NCBI GenBank assembly: GCA_041678045.1
Contig: JBAYOV010000001.1
Location: 100,947 to 164,946, forward strand
DNA: 64,000 nucleotides
Direction: 5' to 3'
Origin: UBA2357 sp041678045
GTDB taxonomy: Bacteria; Pseudomonadota; Gammaproteobacteria; Burkholderiales; Rhodocyclaceae
Shown here: piece after piece, positions 23,658 to 33,001 of the stretch
How the letters are laid out: every line of letters begins with the position of its first letter
How positions within the stretch are numbered: position 1 is the stretch's first letter
Program-made: the position numbers and the translations under genes
The notes under the pieces: generated by a model
What the model was told of the DNA's origin: nothing
Databases searched by the model: none
The model's input: only the letters and a program-made list of their open reading frames with translations

Positions 23658-25063
23658 AACTGCAACTGCAGGACGTGGCGCAGGCCACTGGCGGTCAGGC
23701 CATCGGAGAGGCCATGGTGCGCGGGGTGGGCACCGACAGCCGGGCGCAGGCAGCCGGTGAGCTGTTCGTCGCGCTGCGCGGCGAGCGGTTTGACGGTCAT
23801 GACTTCGTTGCCGGGGCGCAGCAGCAGGGGGCTGCCGCCGCGCTGGTCGACCGTGACTGGTATGCCCGGCAGGGTGGGGATGCAGGCAGCCTGCCGCTGG
23901 TGGTGGTGGATGACACCCGGCGGGCGCTGGGTGCGCTTGCAGCAAGCTGGCGCCAGCGTTTCGACATTCCGCTGATCGGCATTACCGGCAGCAATGGCAA
24001 GACCACCGTGAAGGAGATGTGTGCGGCCATCCTGCGCACCCGTTTTGCAGACAGCGGGGCGGTGCTGGCCACGGCGGGAAATCTGAACAACGACATCGGC
24101 CTGCCGCTCACCCTGCTTGGCCTGCGTGCGCATCACCGGGCTGCCGTGGTGGAAATGGGCATGAACCACCCGGGCGAGATCGGTGCGCTGACCGCCATCG
24201 CACGGCCCACCGTGGCGCTGGTGAATAATGCCCAGCGTGCCCACCTGCAGGGCATGGGTGGTGTGGTTGAGGTGGCCGAGGAAAAGGCAGCGATTTACGA
24301 TGGACTGGACGCGCATGGTGTGGCCATCGTGAACCTGGACGATCCCCATGCGGCGCTGTGGTTGGCGCGCAACCGGGATCGCAAGGTGATGGGGTTTGGT
24401 TTTCGTGACGCTGCCGATGTGTATGGTGTGTGCCGCCTGCAGGGCCTTGGGGCGATCCTGCAGATACGCCACGCGGGCGAAGCGGTCGAGTGTGCGCTGC
24501 AGGTGCCGGGCGTGCATAACGCCGCCAATGCGCTGTCGGCCGCTGCGGCCTGCCTGGCTGCCGGGGTGACGCTGGCCGAGGTGGCCCGTGGCCTGAGCGG
24601 ATACACCGGCACGAAGGGGCGGTTGCACCGTCGGGCTGGCCGGGGCGGGGCGTTGATTCTGGACGACACCTATAACGCCAATCCGGATTCGGTGCGGGCC
24701 GGCATAGACGTGCTGGCCAGCACGCCCGGTCGCAAGGTGCTGGTGCTGGGTGACATGGGCGAGGTGGGCGAGAGTAGCGCCCAGGTTCATGACGAAGTCG
24801 GCGGCTATGCGAAGAGCAAGGGCGTGGATGCCCTGTTCGGACTGGGGGAAATGAGCGCCATCGCAGTGCGCAATTTCGGCGAGGGTGGGGCGCATTTTGC
24901 CAATCCCGAGTCGCTGGCTGCGGCGGTGCTGCCCCTGCTCGACGCAGACACTGCAGTGCTGGTGAAAGGTTCACGTTTCATGCGCATGGAAAGAGTGGTG
25001 GAACGGCTTCTGGCAGTGCACAATAGCGGCCCTTCGCAACCCGGGGATTCCCATGCTGCTTGA
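23654..25063 (+). CDS. murF: UDP-MurNAc-tripeptide:D-alanyl-D-alanine ligase
   Basis: A 469-residue Mur ligase that adds D-Ala-D-Ala to complete the pentapeptide precursor in the cytoplasm. Motifs are GVGTDSRAQAAGELFVALRG near the N-terminus, the P-loop GITGSNGKTTVKEM (about 108-121), and YNANPDSVRAGIDVLAS, which is MurF-specific. ATG 23654 overlaps the murE stop; a frame-compatible upstream ATG lies inside murE. The 3' end overlaps mraY by 11 bases. Confidence 0.96.
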   Translation: MKLQLQDVAQATGGQAIGEAMVRGVGTDSRAQAAGELFVALRGERFDGHDFVAGAQQQGAAAALVDRDWYARQGGDAGSLPLVVVDDTRRALGALAASWRQRFDIPLIGITGSNGKTTVKEMCAAILRTRFADSGAVLATAGNLNNDIGLPLTLLGLRAHHRAAVVEMGMNHPGEIGALTAIARPTVALVNNAQRAHLQGMGGVVEVAEEKAAIYDGLDAHGVAIVNLDDPHAALWLARNRDRKVMGFGFRDAADVYGVCRLQGLGAILQIRHAGEAVECALQVPGVHNAANALSAAAACLAAGVTLAEVARGLSGYTGTKGRLHRRAGRGGALILDDTYNANPDSVRAGIDVLASTPGRKVLVLGDMGEVGESSAQVHDEVGGYAKSKGVDALFGLGEMSAIAVRNFGEGGAHFANPESLAAAVLPLLDADTAVLVKGSRFMRMERVVERLLAVHNSGPSQPGDSHAA

Positions 25064-26141
25064 ACTGGCGCTCTGGCTCGGCCAGGACATCCGTGCCTTC
25101 AATGTGTTTGGATACATCACGCTGCGTACCGTGCTGGCCACGATGACGGCGTTGCTGATTTCCTTCGTGTTCGGGCCCCCGGTGATTCGCTGGCTGACCC
25201 GCAAGAAGATCGGTCAGGCGGTGCGCGACGATGGCCCCAAGTCGCATCTGACCAAGGCCGGTACACCGACCATGGGCGGGGCGCTGATCCTCATCGCGAT
25301 TGCGGTCACGGTGCTGCTGTGGGGCGACCTGCGCAACCACTACGTCTGGGTGACCCTGCTGGTGACGCTCGGATTTGGCGCGGTGGGCTGGGTGGATGAC
25401 TGGAAGAAGGTGGTGCATCGCGACCCGAAAGGGCTGGCCAGCCGCTGGAAGTATTTGTGGACTTCGCTCATCGCGCTGGGGGCTGCGCTTTTTCTGGCGC
25501 TCACCGCCACCGAACCGGCGCAGACCGAACTGATCGTGCCGTTCTTCAAGGCCGTGGCGTATCCGCTGGGGCTGTTCGGTTTTGTGGCCCTGTCTTATTT
25601 CGTCATCAATGGCACCAGCCACGCGGTGAACCTGACCGACGGGCTGGACGGGCTGGCGATCATGCCGACCGTGATGGTGGCCGGCGCGCTGGCCATCTTT
25701 GCGTATGTGGCAGGTCATGCCGGTTTTGCCAAGTATCTCGGCGTGCCCTACATCGCGGGGGCGGGTGAGCTGGCCGTGTTCTGCGGAGCGATCTGTGGTG
25801 CAGGGCTGGGTTTCCTGTGGTTCAACGCGTATCCGGCCGAAGTGTTCATGGGCGATGTCGGCGCACTGGCGCTGGGCGCTGCGCTGGGCGTGATTGCCGT
25901 GGTGGTGCGACAGGAAATCGTGCTCTTCATCATGGGGGGGCTGTTCGTGGCCGAAACCCTCTCGGTGATGCTGCAGGTGATGTATTTCCGTGCCACCGGG
26001 GGCAAGCGCATTTTCCGCATGGCGCCGCTGCATCACCACTATGAACTGGGCGGGTGGAAAGAAACGCAGGTGGTGGTGCGTTTCTGGATCATCACCCTGA
26101 TGCTGGTCCTGTTTGGTCTGTCTTCCCTCAAACTCCGATGA
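25053..26141 (+). CDS. mraY: Phospho-N-acetylmuramoyl-pentapeptide transferase
   Basis: A 362-residue polytopic membrane enzyme with about ten helices. It transfers phospho-MurNAc-pentapeptide to undecaprenyl phosphate, forming lipid I. Conserved cytoplasmic loops are DDGPKSHLTKAGTPTMGG, GWVDDWKK (the DD pair), VNLTDGLDGLA, AEVFMGDVGALALG and PLHHHYELGGW. The ribosome-binding GGGGAT lies within the end of murF. The stop overlaps the murD ATG. Confidence 0.98.
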   Translation: MLLELALWLGQDIRAFNVFGYITLRTVLATMTALLISFVFGPPVIRWLTRKKIGQAVRDDGPKSHLTKAGTPTMGGALILIAIAVTVLLWGDLRNHYVWVTLLVTLGFGAVGWVDDWKKVVHRDPKGLASRWKYLWTSLIALGAALFLALTATEPAQTELIVPFFKAVAYPLGLFGFVALSYFVINGTSHAVNLTDGLDGLAIMPTVMVAGALAIFAYVAGHAGFAKYLGVPYIAGAGELAVFCGAICGAGLGFLWFNAYPAEVFMGDVGALALGAALGVIAVVVRQEIVLFIMGGLFVAETLSVMLQVMYFRATGGKRIFRMAPLHHHYELGGWKETQVVVRFWIITLMLVLFGLSSLKLR

Positions 26142-27544
26142 ACATGCTTGCCGGACAATCCGTGCTGGTGCTGGGCCTGGGCGAATCGGGCGTTGCGATG
26201 GCGCAGTGGTGCGCGCGCTCGGGCGCGCGGCTGCGTATTGCAGACTCGCGGGCCCATCCCCCCGGACTGGACGGCGTGCGTGGCCTGGCGGGGGTGCAAC
26301 TGCATTGTGCGGCCCGCTTTGACGGCTCGGAGCCGCAGTTGCTCGACGGGATCGACTGGGTGGCGATCAGTCCGGGAATCGACCCGGAGCAGCCCCTGTT
26401 GCAGCAGGCACGCGCACGTGGGCTGCCGGTGAAAGGCGAGATGACCCTGTTTGCCGAAGCGCTTGAGGGGCTGGGTGTGCGTGCGCATTGCCGGATCGTC
26501 GCGATCACCGGTACCAATGGCAAGACCACCACCACGGCACTCACTGCCCGTTTGTGCCAGGCGGCCGGTCGCGATGCCGTGGCTGCGGGCAACATCAGTC
26601 CGTCGGCGCTGGCCGTACTCATGCAGCGACAGGATGAAGGGCGCGCCTTGCCCGACTGCTGGGTGCTGGAGTTGTCCAGCTTCCAGCTCGAGACCATGCA
26701 GGGTTTGCAGCCCGATGCGGCCTGCGTGCTCAACCTGAGCGACGACCACCTGGACCGTCACCGCACTCTGGAGGCGTATGCGCAGGCCAAGGCGCGGATT
26801 TTCGAGGGCCGGGGCGTGCAGGTGCTCAATCGCGATGACCCGCTGGTGGCGGCCATGCAGCGGCGTGACCGAGAGCCTGTGTGGGTGAGTCTGGGCGTGC
26901 CTGTGGGCGAGCGCGACTTCGGCGTGCGCCTGCAACAAGACGAGGCGTGGCTGTACCGTGGCGGCGAGCCGCTGTTGACGGTTTCCGCGTTGCGCCTGAG
27001 CGGCCGTCACAACCTCTTCAATGCGCTGGCGGCGCTGGCACTGGCAGACGCCGTGGGCTGTGCGCCGCATGACACCCTGCCGGCCCTGCGCGATTTTTCC
27101 GGGCTGGCGCATCGGATGCAGTGCGTCGCCGAGCGGGCCGACGGTGTGCGTTTCTACGACGACTCCAAGGGTACGAATGTGGGCGCCACCCTGGCTGCGT
27201 TGCAGGGGCTGGGCAGGCCTGTGGTGCTGATCGCCGGTGGCGACGGCAAGGGGCAGGACTTCTCGCCGCTGTGCGCGGCGGCGCGCGAGCATGCCCGCGC
27301 CGTGGTGCTGATCGGTCGCGATGCGCAGCGCATCGCGCAGGCACTGCTGCCGAGCGGGGTGGCGCTGCACCACGCACAGGATATGGATTCGGCCGTTGCG
27401 CTGGCTGCACGGCTGGCCCGACCCGGTGAGGCGGTGCTCCTGTCGCCGGCCTGCGCCAGCCTGGACATGTTCCGCAACTATGCGCATCGCGCCGAGGTTT
27501 TCGTGCAGGCGGTGCGCATGCTTGAGGGGGTGCGCGCATGCTGA
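26138..27544 (+). CDS. murD: UDP-MurNAc-L-alanine:D-glutamate ligase
   Basis: A 468-residue Mur ligase adding D-glutamate, the second stem residue. The N-terminal Rossmann motif is VLVLGLGESGVAMAQW, the ATP loop ITGTNGKTTTTALTAR, then LELSSFQLETM and FYDDSKGTNVGATLAAL, with IAGGDGKGQDFSPL in the C-terminal domain. ATG 26138 overlaps the mraY stop; the open frame upstream lies inside mraY. It overlaps ftsW by 7 bases. Confidence 0.96.
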   Translation: MNMLAGQSVLVLGLGESGVAMAQWCARSGARLRIADSRAHPPGLDGVRGLAGVQLHCAARFDGSEPQLLDGIDWVAISPGIDPEQPLLQQARARGLPVKGEMTLFAEALEGLGVRAHCRIVAITGTNGKTTTTALTARLCQAAGRDAVAAGNISPSALAVLMQRQDEGRALPDCWVLELSSFQLETMQGLQPDAACVLNLSDDHLDRHRTLEAYAQAKARIFEGRGVQVLNRDDPLVAAMQRRDREPVWVSLGVPVGERDFGVRLQQDEAWLYRGGEPLLTVSALRLSGRHNLFNALAALALADAVGCAPHDTLPALRDFSGLAHRMQCVAERADGVRFYDDSKGTNVGATLAALQGLGRPVVLIAGGDGKGQDFSPLCAAAREHARAVVLIGRDAQRIAQALLPSGVALHHAQDMDSAVALAARLARPGEAVLLSPACASLDMFRNYAHRAEVFVQAVRMLEGVRAC

Positions 27545-28767
27545 GCCGGGCACACACCTTGCGCGCCTGGCTGGGCGGCGGCCGTACTCCGGGCACGCCG
27601 GGGGGGCGGGTCGTGGAGCGCATGATGCATCCGCCTTCCGGGCGCGAGCTTGACCCCCTGTTGCTGTGGTCAGCCGTCGGGCTGCTCACCCTCGGGCTGG
27701 TGATGGTGTTTTCGTCATCGATTGCGATTGCGGAAGGCAGTCGTTTCACCGGCAACAATCCTTACTATTTCGTGCTGCGTCACACCGTGTTCGTGCTGGT
27801 CGGCGTGGCGGCGGGGCTGTTTGCCTTCCAGTTTCCGATGCGCCAGTGGCAGCACTTTTCGCCCTGGCTGTTCATGCTCGGCATGTTGCTGTTGGTGATC
27901 GTGCTGATTCCCGGGGTGGGGCGAGAGGTCAACGGCGCGCAGCGCTGGCTGTCGCTGGGGCCGGTGAATCTGCAGCCTTCCGAACTGATGAAGGTGTTCG
28001 TCGTGCTGTATGCGGCCGACTACACGGTGCGCAAGCTGCCACACATGCACAGCTTCGTGCGGGGCTTCATGCCGATGGCGGGCATGATCGTACTGGTCGC
28101 CTTCCTGCTGCTGAGCGAACCCGATTTCGGTGCGCTGGTGGTGGTGTCGGTGATTGCGTTTGGCATCCTCTTCCTCGGCGGCATCAGTGTGGGCATCTTT
28201 GTTTTGCTCGCGGTGGTGGCGACCATTGGTTTTGTACTCATGGTGCTGCTTGTGCCTTACCGGCGTGACCGTCTGTTCGGTTTTCTCGACCCCTGGCAGG
28301 ATCCTTTCGGTACAGGCTACCAACTGTCGCATGCGCTGATCGCGTTTGGTCGGGGAGAGTGGTTTGGCGTGGGGTTGGGGGCCAGCGTCGAAAAACTGTT
28401 TTATCTGCCCGAAGCGCACACCGATTTTCTGATGGCCGTGATTGCCGAGGAGCTGGGTTTTGCGGGCGTGCTCGCGGTGATCCTGATGTTTGCCATGCTG
28501 GTGCATCGTGCGTTTGCCATCGGGCGCGAGGCGATCAATCTCGAACGCTGCTATTCCGGTCTGGTGGCCATGGGCATCGGGCTGTGGATTGGGGTGCAGG
28601 CCTTCATCAACATCGGCGTGAACATGGGCTTGTTGCCCACCAAAGGACTGACCCTGCCTCTGATGAGCTTTGGCGGGTCGGCCATTGTCGCCAACTGCAT
28701 CGCCCTGGGGTTGTTGCTGCGTGTGGACTGGGAGAACCGTCAATTGCGCAAGGGGGTGACGGTATGA
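27538..28767 (+). CDS. ftsW: SEDS-family septal peptidoglycan glycosyltransferase FtsW
   Basis: 409 residues with about ten membrane helices. FtsW polymerises lipid II at the septum together with FtsI. A cytoplasmic N-terminal extension of about 38 residues precedes the first helix. SEDS hallmarks are GREVNGAQRWLSLGPVNLQPSELMK, the catalytic-loop aspartate region EAHTDFLMAVIAEELGF, and NIGVNMGLLPTKGLTLPLMSFGGSA. ATG 27538 overlaps the end of murD; the stop overlaps murG. Confidence 0.96.
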   Translation: MLSRAHTLRAWLGGGRTPGTPGGRVVERMMHPPSGRELDPLLLWSAVGLLTLGLVMVFSSSIAIAEGSRFTGNNPYYFVLRHTVFVLVGVAAGLFAFQFPMRQWQHFSPWLFMLGMLLLVIVLIPGVGREVNGAQRWLSLGPVNLQPSELMKVFVVLYAADYTVRKLPHMHSFVRGFMPMAGMIVLVAFLLLSEPDFGALVVVSVIAFGILFLGGISVGIFVLLAVVATIGFVLMVLLVPYRRDRLFGFLDPWQDPFGTGYQLSHALIAFGRGEWFGVGLGASVEKLFYLPEAHTDFLMAVIAEELGFAGVLAVILMFAMLVHRAFAIGREAINLERCYSGLVAMGIGLWIGVQAFINIGVNMGLLPTKGLTLPLMSFGGSAIVANCIALGLLLRVDWENRQLRKGVTV

Positions 28768-29846
28768 AGACGCTGATGGTGATGGCGGGTGGCACTGGCG
28801 GACACATCTTCCCCGGCATTGCGGTGGCCGAAGCGTTGCGTGCGCAGGGTTGGCGCGTGGTCTGGCTCGGTCACCCGGACGGCATGGAGGCGCGTATCGT
28901 GCCGGGAAGGGGCTATGAGCTGGCCTGGATCCGCTTTGGTGCGCTACGCGGCAAGGGGCTGTTGCGCAAGCTGCTGCTGCCACTCAACCTGCTGCGCGGT
29001 TTCTGGCAGGCGCTGGGCATCCTGCGTCGCACGCGGCCCGATGTGGTGCTTGGCATGGGGGGCTACGTGACCTTTCCGGCCGGCATGATGGCGTCGTTGC
29101 TGGGGCGCCCCCTGGTGCTGCATGAGCAAAATGCGGTGGCCGGGTTGGCCAACCGGGTGCTGGCGCGCCTGGCGGACCGGGTGTTGAGCGGTTTTCCGGA
29201 CGTGCTGCCGGCGGCGCAGTGGGTGGGCAACCCGGTGCGTGACGATATTGCCGCGCTGCCTGCACCGGAGCAGCGTTTTGAAGGCCGCGACGGTCCGCTG
29301 CGCGTGCTGGTGGTCGGTGGCAGCCTGGGGGCTGCGGCGCTCAATCAGGTGGTGCCGCAGGCGCTCGCCCGACTGCCTGCCGGATCGCGTCCGCAGGTGG
29401 TGCATCAGGCGGGCGAGAAGCAGATCGAGGCCCTGCGCATGGCCTATGCCGAAGCCGGCGTGGAAGGAGAGTTGTTGCCTTTCATCGATGACATGGCGGC
29501 GCGGTATGCCTGGGCCGATGTGGTGATCTGTCGGGCCGGGGCGTTGACCGTGGCCGAGTTGGCCGCAGCCGGTGTGGGCAGTGTGCTGGTACCTTTCCCG
29601 CACGCGGTGGACGATCATCAGACGGTGAATGCGGGTTTCCTGGTGGCAGGTGGAGCGGCCGTGTTGCTGCCGCAGGCACAACTCGGTGCCGGGGCACTGG
29701 CCGAACTGCTGGGTGAGCTGGACCGGGCGCGCCTGTTGCAGATGGCCTGCGCCGCACGGACACTGGCCAGGGCGAACGCAGCGGGCAGCGTGGCACAGGT
29801 GTGCCAGCAGTTGGGCGGCCAGCCACACGCGGGGGAGCGTGCATGA
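28764..29846 (+). CDS. murG: UDP-GlcNAc:lipid I N-acetylglucosaminyltransferase
   Basis: A 360-residue GT-B-fold enzyme that converts lipid I to lipid II at the inner face of the membrane. It has the N-terminal G-loop GGTGGHIFPG (9-18), LGMGGYVTFPAGMMASLLGRPLVLHEQN, GNPVRDDI, the G-loop 3 GGSLGAAALN, and RAGALTVAELAAAGVGSVLVPFPHAVDDHQ binding UDP-GlcNAc. Starts and ends on ATGA overlaps with ftsW and murC. Confidence 0.97.
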   Translation: MKTLMVMAGGTGGHIFPGIAVAEALRAQGWRVVWLGHPDGMEARIVPGRGYELAWIRFGALRGKGLLRKLLLPLNLLRGFWQALGILRRTRPDVVLGMGGYVTFPAGMMASLLGRPLVLHEQNAVAGLANRVLARLADRVLSGFPDVLPAAQWVGNPVRDDIAALPAPEQRFEGRDGPLRVLVVGGSLGAAALNQVVPQALARLPAGSRPQVVHQAGEKQIEALRMAYAEAGVEGELLPFIDDMAARYAWADVVICRAGALTVAELAAAGVGSVLVPFPHAVDDHQTVNAGFLVAGGAAVLLPQAQLGAGALAELLGELDRARLLQMACAARTLARANAAGSVAQVCQQLGGQPHAGERA

Positions 29847-31258
29847 AACACAAGGTCAAGCATATTCATTTTGTCGGTATCGGCGGTGCCGGCATGAGCG
29901 GGATTGCCGAGGTGCTGGTGAACCTGGGCTTTATCGTCAGCGGTTCGGACCTCGGCGAAAACGCCGCCACGCGCAGGCTGGCTGCACGGGGCGCACGGGT
30001 GATGCGTGGGCACGAAGCGGGCAACATCGAAGGGGCCGATGCGGTGGTGGTGTCGACCGCCGTGCGCAACGACAACCCCGAAGTGCTGGCCGCGCGGGCA
30101 CAGCGCCTGCCGGTGGTGCCGCGCGCGCAGATGCTGGCCGAGCTGATGCGTCTGAAGAGCGGCATTGCGATTGCCGGCACGCACGGCAAGACCACCACCA
30201 CTTCGCTGGTGGCGAGCATTCTTGCCGAAGGGGGGCTGGACCCCACCTTCGTGATTGGCGGTCGCCTGAACGCGGCGGGGGTGAACGCCCGGCTGGGCAA
30301 GGGCGACTTTCTGGTGGCCGAGGCCGACGAATCCGATGCCTCCTTCCTGATGCTCAATCCGGTGATCTCGGTAGTGACCAATATCGACGCGGATCACATG
30401 GACACTTATGGTCACGATTTCGCGCGGCTCAAGCAGGCTTTCGTCGATTTCCTGCATCGCCTGCCCTTTTACGGGGTGGCGGTGCTGTGCGAGGACGATC
30501 CGCACGTACGTTCGATCATGCCGATGGTGTCGAAGCAGATCGTGCGCTACGGGGTGTCGCCGGGGGCGAACATCCGGGCCGAGAACATCCGGGCCGAAGA
30601 GGGGCGGATGTGCTTCGATGCGGTGCGCATCAACGGCAGCACTTCGCGCCTGCCGATCCGGCTCAACCTGCCCGGCATGCACAACGTGCTCAATGCCCTG
30701 GCGGCGATTGCGGTGGCCACCGAGGTGCAGGTGCCCGACGACGCCATCGTCAAGGCGCTGGCCGAGTTTCGCGGAGTGGGGCGCCGTTTCCAGCGTTATG
30801 GCGAAGTAAGCCTGCCCGTGCGGGGTGGCGGGGCCTCAGGCAGTTTCACCCTGGTCGATGATTACGGTCATCACCCGGTGGAAATGGCGGCGACGATTGC
30901 TGCCGCGCGCGGCGCGTTTCCCGGACGCCGGCTGGTGCTGGCCTTTCAGCCGCATCGCTATTCGCGGACCCGCGACTGTTTCGAGGATTTTGTGAAAGTG
31001 TTGTCCAGCGTGGATGCGCTGCTTCTGGGGGAAGTCTATCCGGCAGGCGAGGCCCCCCTGGTGGCGGCCGACGGACGGGCGCTGGCCCGGGCGATCCGCC
31101 TGGCGGGCAAGGTTGAGCCCTTGTTCGTGGAAGAGGTGGCGGAAATGCCCGACAGCATCCTGAACGTGGTGCAGGATGGCGATGTGGTGATCACCATGGG
31201 GGCGGGCTCGATCGGCAGCGTGCCCGGAAAACTGACAAGCAGCGAGGATGTGTCGTGA
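29843..31258 (+). CDS. murC: UDP-N-acetylmuramate:L-alanine ligase
   Basis: A 471-residue Mur ligase attaching the first stem residue, L-alanine. N-terminal HFVGIGGAGMSGIAEVL, P-loop GTHGKTTTTSLVAS (about 112-125), VAEADESDASFL, NIDADHMDTYG, and DDYGHHPVEMAATIAAAR in the C-terminal domain. MurC and the recycling ligase Mpl (12244) are both present. Overlaps murG (ATGA) and ddlB (GTGA). Confidence 0.97.
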   Translation: MKHKVKHIHFVGIGGAGMSGIAEVLVNLGFIVSGSDLGENAATRRLAARGARVMRGHEAGNIEGADAVVVSTAVRNDNPEVLAARAQRLPVVPRAQMLAELMRLKSGIAIAGTHGKTTTTSLVASILAEGGLDPTFVIGGRLNAAGVNARLGKGDFLVAEADESDASFLMLNPVISVVTNIDADHMDTYGHDFARLKQAFVDFLHRLPFYGVAVLCEDDPHVRSIMPMVSKQIVRYGVSPGANIRAENIRAEEGRMCFDAVRINGSTSRLPIRLNLPGMHNVLNALAAIAVATEVQVPDDAIVKALAEFRGVGRRFQRYGEVSLPVRGGGASGSFTLVDDYGHHPVEMAATIAAARGAFPGRRLVLAFQPHRYSRTRDCFEDFVKVLSSVDALLLGEVYPAGEAPLVAADGRALARAIRLAGKVEPLFVEEVAEMPDSILNVVQDGDVVITMGAGSIGSVPGKLTSSEDVS

Positions 31259-32178
31259 GTGTGGCGGGCAGGGATTTCGGCAAGGTGGCCGTACTGATGG
31301 GCGGCAGCTCCGCCGAGCGTGAAGTGTCGCTGATGTCGGGGCGGGCGGTGCTGGCCGCGTTGCATGCGGCCGGGGTGGATGCGCATGCCTTCGACCCGGG
31401 TGAGCGCGATCTGACAGAGTTGCGCAGCGACGGCTTTGCACGCGCCTTCATTGCGCTGCATGGCGGTGCCGGCGAGAACGGCACGGTGCAGGGCATGCTT
31501 GAGATGCTGGGCATCCCCTATACCGGCAGTGGCGTGATGGCCTCCGCGCTGTCGATGGACAAGTGGCGTACCAAGATGGTGTGGGCGGCCAGTGGTTTGC
31601 CCACCCCGCGTTATGCCCTGTTGCAGGCCGACAGTGACTGGGCGGCGATCGAGGCCGAACTGGGCCTGCCGATCTTCGTCAAGCCGGTGCATGAAGGCTC
31701 CAGCATGGGCGCCAGCAAGGTGAGCAACCCCGGGGGGTTGCAGGAGGCGTGGGCGCTTGCGGCCCGTTACGACCGGCTGGTGATTGCCGAGGAGTTCATC
31801 GAAGGGGCCGAGCTCACAGCCCCCTTCCTGGGTGACCGGGTGCTGCCGCTCATCCGCATCGAGGCGCCTGGCGGCAAGTATGACTACGAGCACAAGTACT
31901 TCAGCGACGAAACGCAGTACCACTGCCCAAGCGGCCTGCCGCCGGAGCAGGAGGCCGCCCTGCAGGACATGGTGAGCAAGGCTGCGCAGGTGCTGGGGTG
32001 CCGTGGCTGGGGGCGGGTCGACCTGATGCTGACGGCCGACGGCCGTCCCTGGTTGCTGGAAATGAACACCTCGCCCGGCATGACCGACCACTCTCTGGTG
32101 CCGATGTCGGCCCGGGTGGCGGGCATCGACATGCAGGCCCTGTGCCTGCGCATTCTGGAGGACAGCGCACTTGCGTGA
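31255..32178 (+). CDS. ddlB: D-alanine:D-alanine ligase
   Basis: A 307-residue ATP-grasp enzyme supplying the D-Ala-D-Ala used by MurF. Motifs are KVAVLMGGSSAEREVSLMSG, FIALHGGAGENGTVQGMLE, IFVKPVHEGSSMGASKV, and RVDLMLTADGRPWLLEMNTSPGMTDHSLVP. It starts with GTG overlapping the murC stop. The location inside the dcw cluster corresponds to DdlB in E. coli. Confidence 0.96.
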   Translation: MSVAGRDFGKVAVLMGGSSAEREVSLMSGRAVLAALHAAGVDAHAFDPGERDLTELRSDGFARAFIALHGGAGENGTVQGMLEMLGIPYTGSGVMASALSMDKWRTKMVWAASGLPTPRYALLQADSDWAAIEAELGLPIFVKPVHEGSSMGASKVSNPGGLQEAWALAARYDRLVIAEEFIEGAELTAPFLGDRVLPLIRIEAPGGKYDYEHKYFSDETQYHCPSGLPPEQEAALQDMVSKAAQVLGCRGWGRVDLMLTADGRPWLLEMNTSPGMTDHSLVPMSARVAGIDMQALCLRILEDSALA

Positions 32179-33001
32179 CTATCGCCGGCACTTCGCGACG
32201 GACATCGCTGCGGGACTGCCTTCGTCGGCGGGCCCACGGCGTGAGCGACTGTGGGATCGTCCCTCGGTGCTCAATCTGTTTGCCGACCTGCTCATGCTGG
32301 TCGCCGCGATTGCCTTTGGTTATGCGCTGGTGGTGTGGTTTCTGAATCGTCCGTTCTTCCCGGTGCGCGAAGTGCTGGTGTTGTCGCCTCCGGCGCAGGT
32401 GACCACGGCGCAGATCGAGTTTGCGGCGCGCTCCGCCGTGCGTGGGAACTTCTTTTCGGTGAACCTGGAAACGGTCAGGGATGCCTTCGAGAAGCTCCCC
32501 TGGGTGCGCCGTGCGGAAGTGCGCCGGCGCTGGCCGGATGGCATCGAATTGTGGCTGGAAGAGCATCAGGCGGTGGCTTACTGGACCAGCACCGACTTTG
32601 ATGACGCACATCTGGTGAACAGGCAGGGTGAGGTGTTCATTGCAGCCAGCGACGCGAACATGCCGGCGTTCAGCGGGCCACCCGGTTCGGCAGCTTACCT
32701 GCTCGCACGGCACGAGTTGTTTGCAGGCATGCTTGCCCCGATGGGGCGTACGCTGGTGGGGTTGAGCCTGTCGGCTCGTGGTGCATGGCAGTTGGAACTC
32801 AATGACGGAATGGTGATCGTGCTGGGGCGTGACCATGAAAGCGCGTCCGTGGAGGAGCGGCTCGACCGTTTCGTGCGGGCCTGGCCCGGTGCGGTCGAAC
32901 AGGTCGGGTTGCGGATTGCAGTGGCGGATCTGCGTTACCAGGGCGGCTTCGCGCTCACTCCCGAGGCGCAGGGCCAGGATGCAGTCAAAGGCAAGCGATG
33001 A
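32171..33001 (+). CDS. ftsQ: Cell division protein FtsQ
   Basis: 276 residues: a cytoplasmic tail, one membrane helix (LNLFADLLMLVAAIAFGYALVVWFL), a POTRA domain (about 66-135, PVREVLVLSPPAQVTTAQIE, LPWVRRAEVRRRWPDGIELWLEEHQAVAYW) and a beta domain. FtsQ recruits FtsL/FtsB. No suitable in-frame ATG exists before the helix. The TTG at 32171 has GGAGG ten bases upstream and overlaps the ddlB stop by eight bases, so it is the best start. Ends on ATGA with ftsA. Confidence 0.93.
   Translation: MRDYRRHFATDIAAGLPSSAGPRRERLWDRPSVLNLFADLLMLVAAIAFGYALVVWFLNRPFFPVREVLVLSPPAQVTTAQIEFAARSAVRGNFFSVNLETVRDAFEKLPWVRRAEVRRRWPDGIELWLEEHQAVAYWTSTDFDDAHLVNRQGEVFIAASDANMPAFSGPPGSAAYLLARHELFAGMLAPMGRTLVGLSLSARGAWQLELNDGMVIVLGRDHESASVEERLDRFVRAWPGAVEQVGLRIAVADLRYQGGFALTPEAQGQDAVKGKR

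Noticed and set aside
22107..23945. A 612-codon open frame antisense to murE and murF
   Set aside because: Pro/His/Arg-rich, no recognisable domain, and spans two genuine genes on the plus strand.
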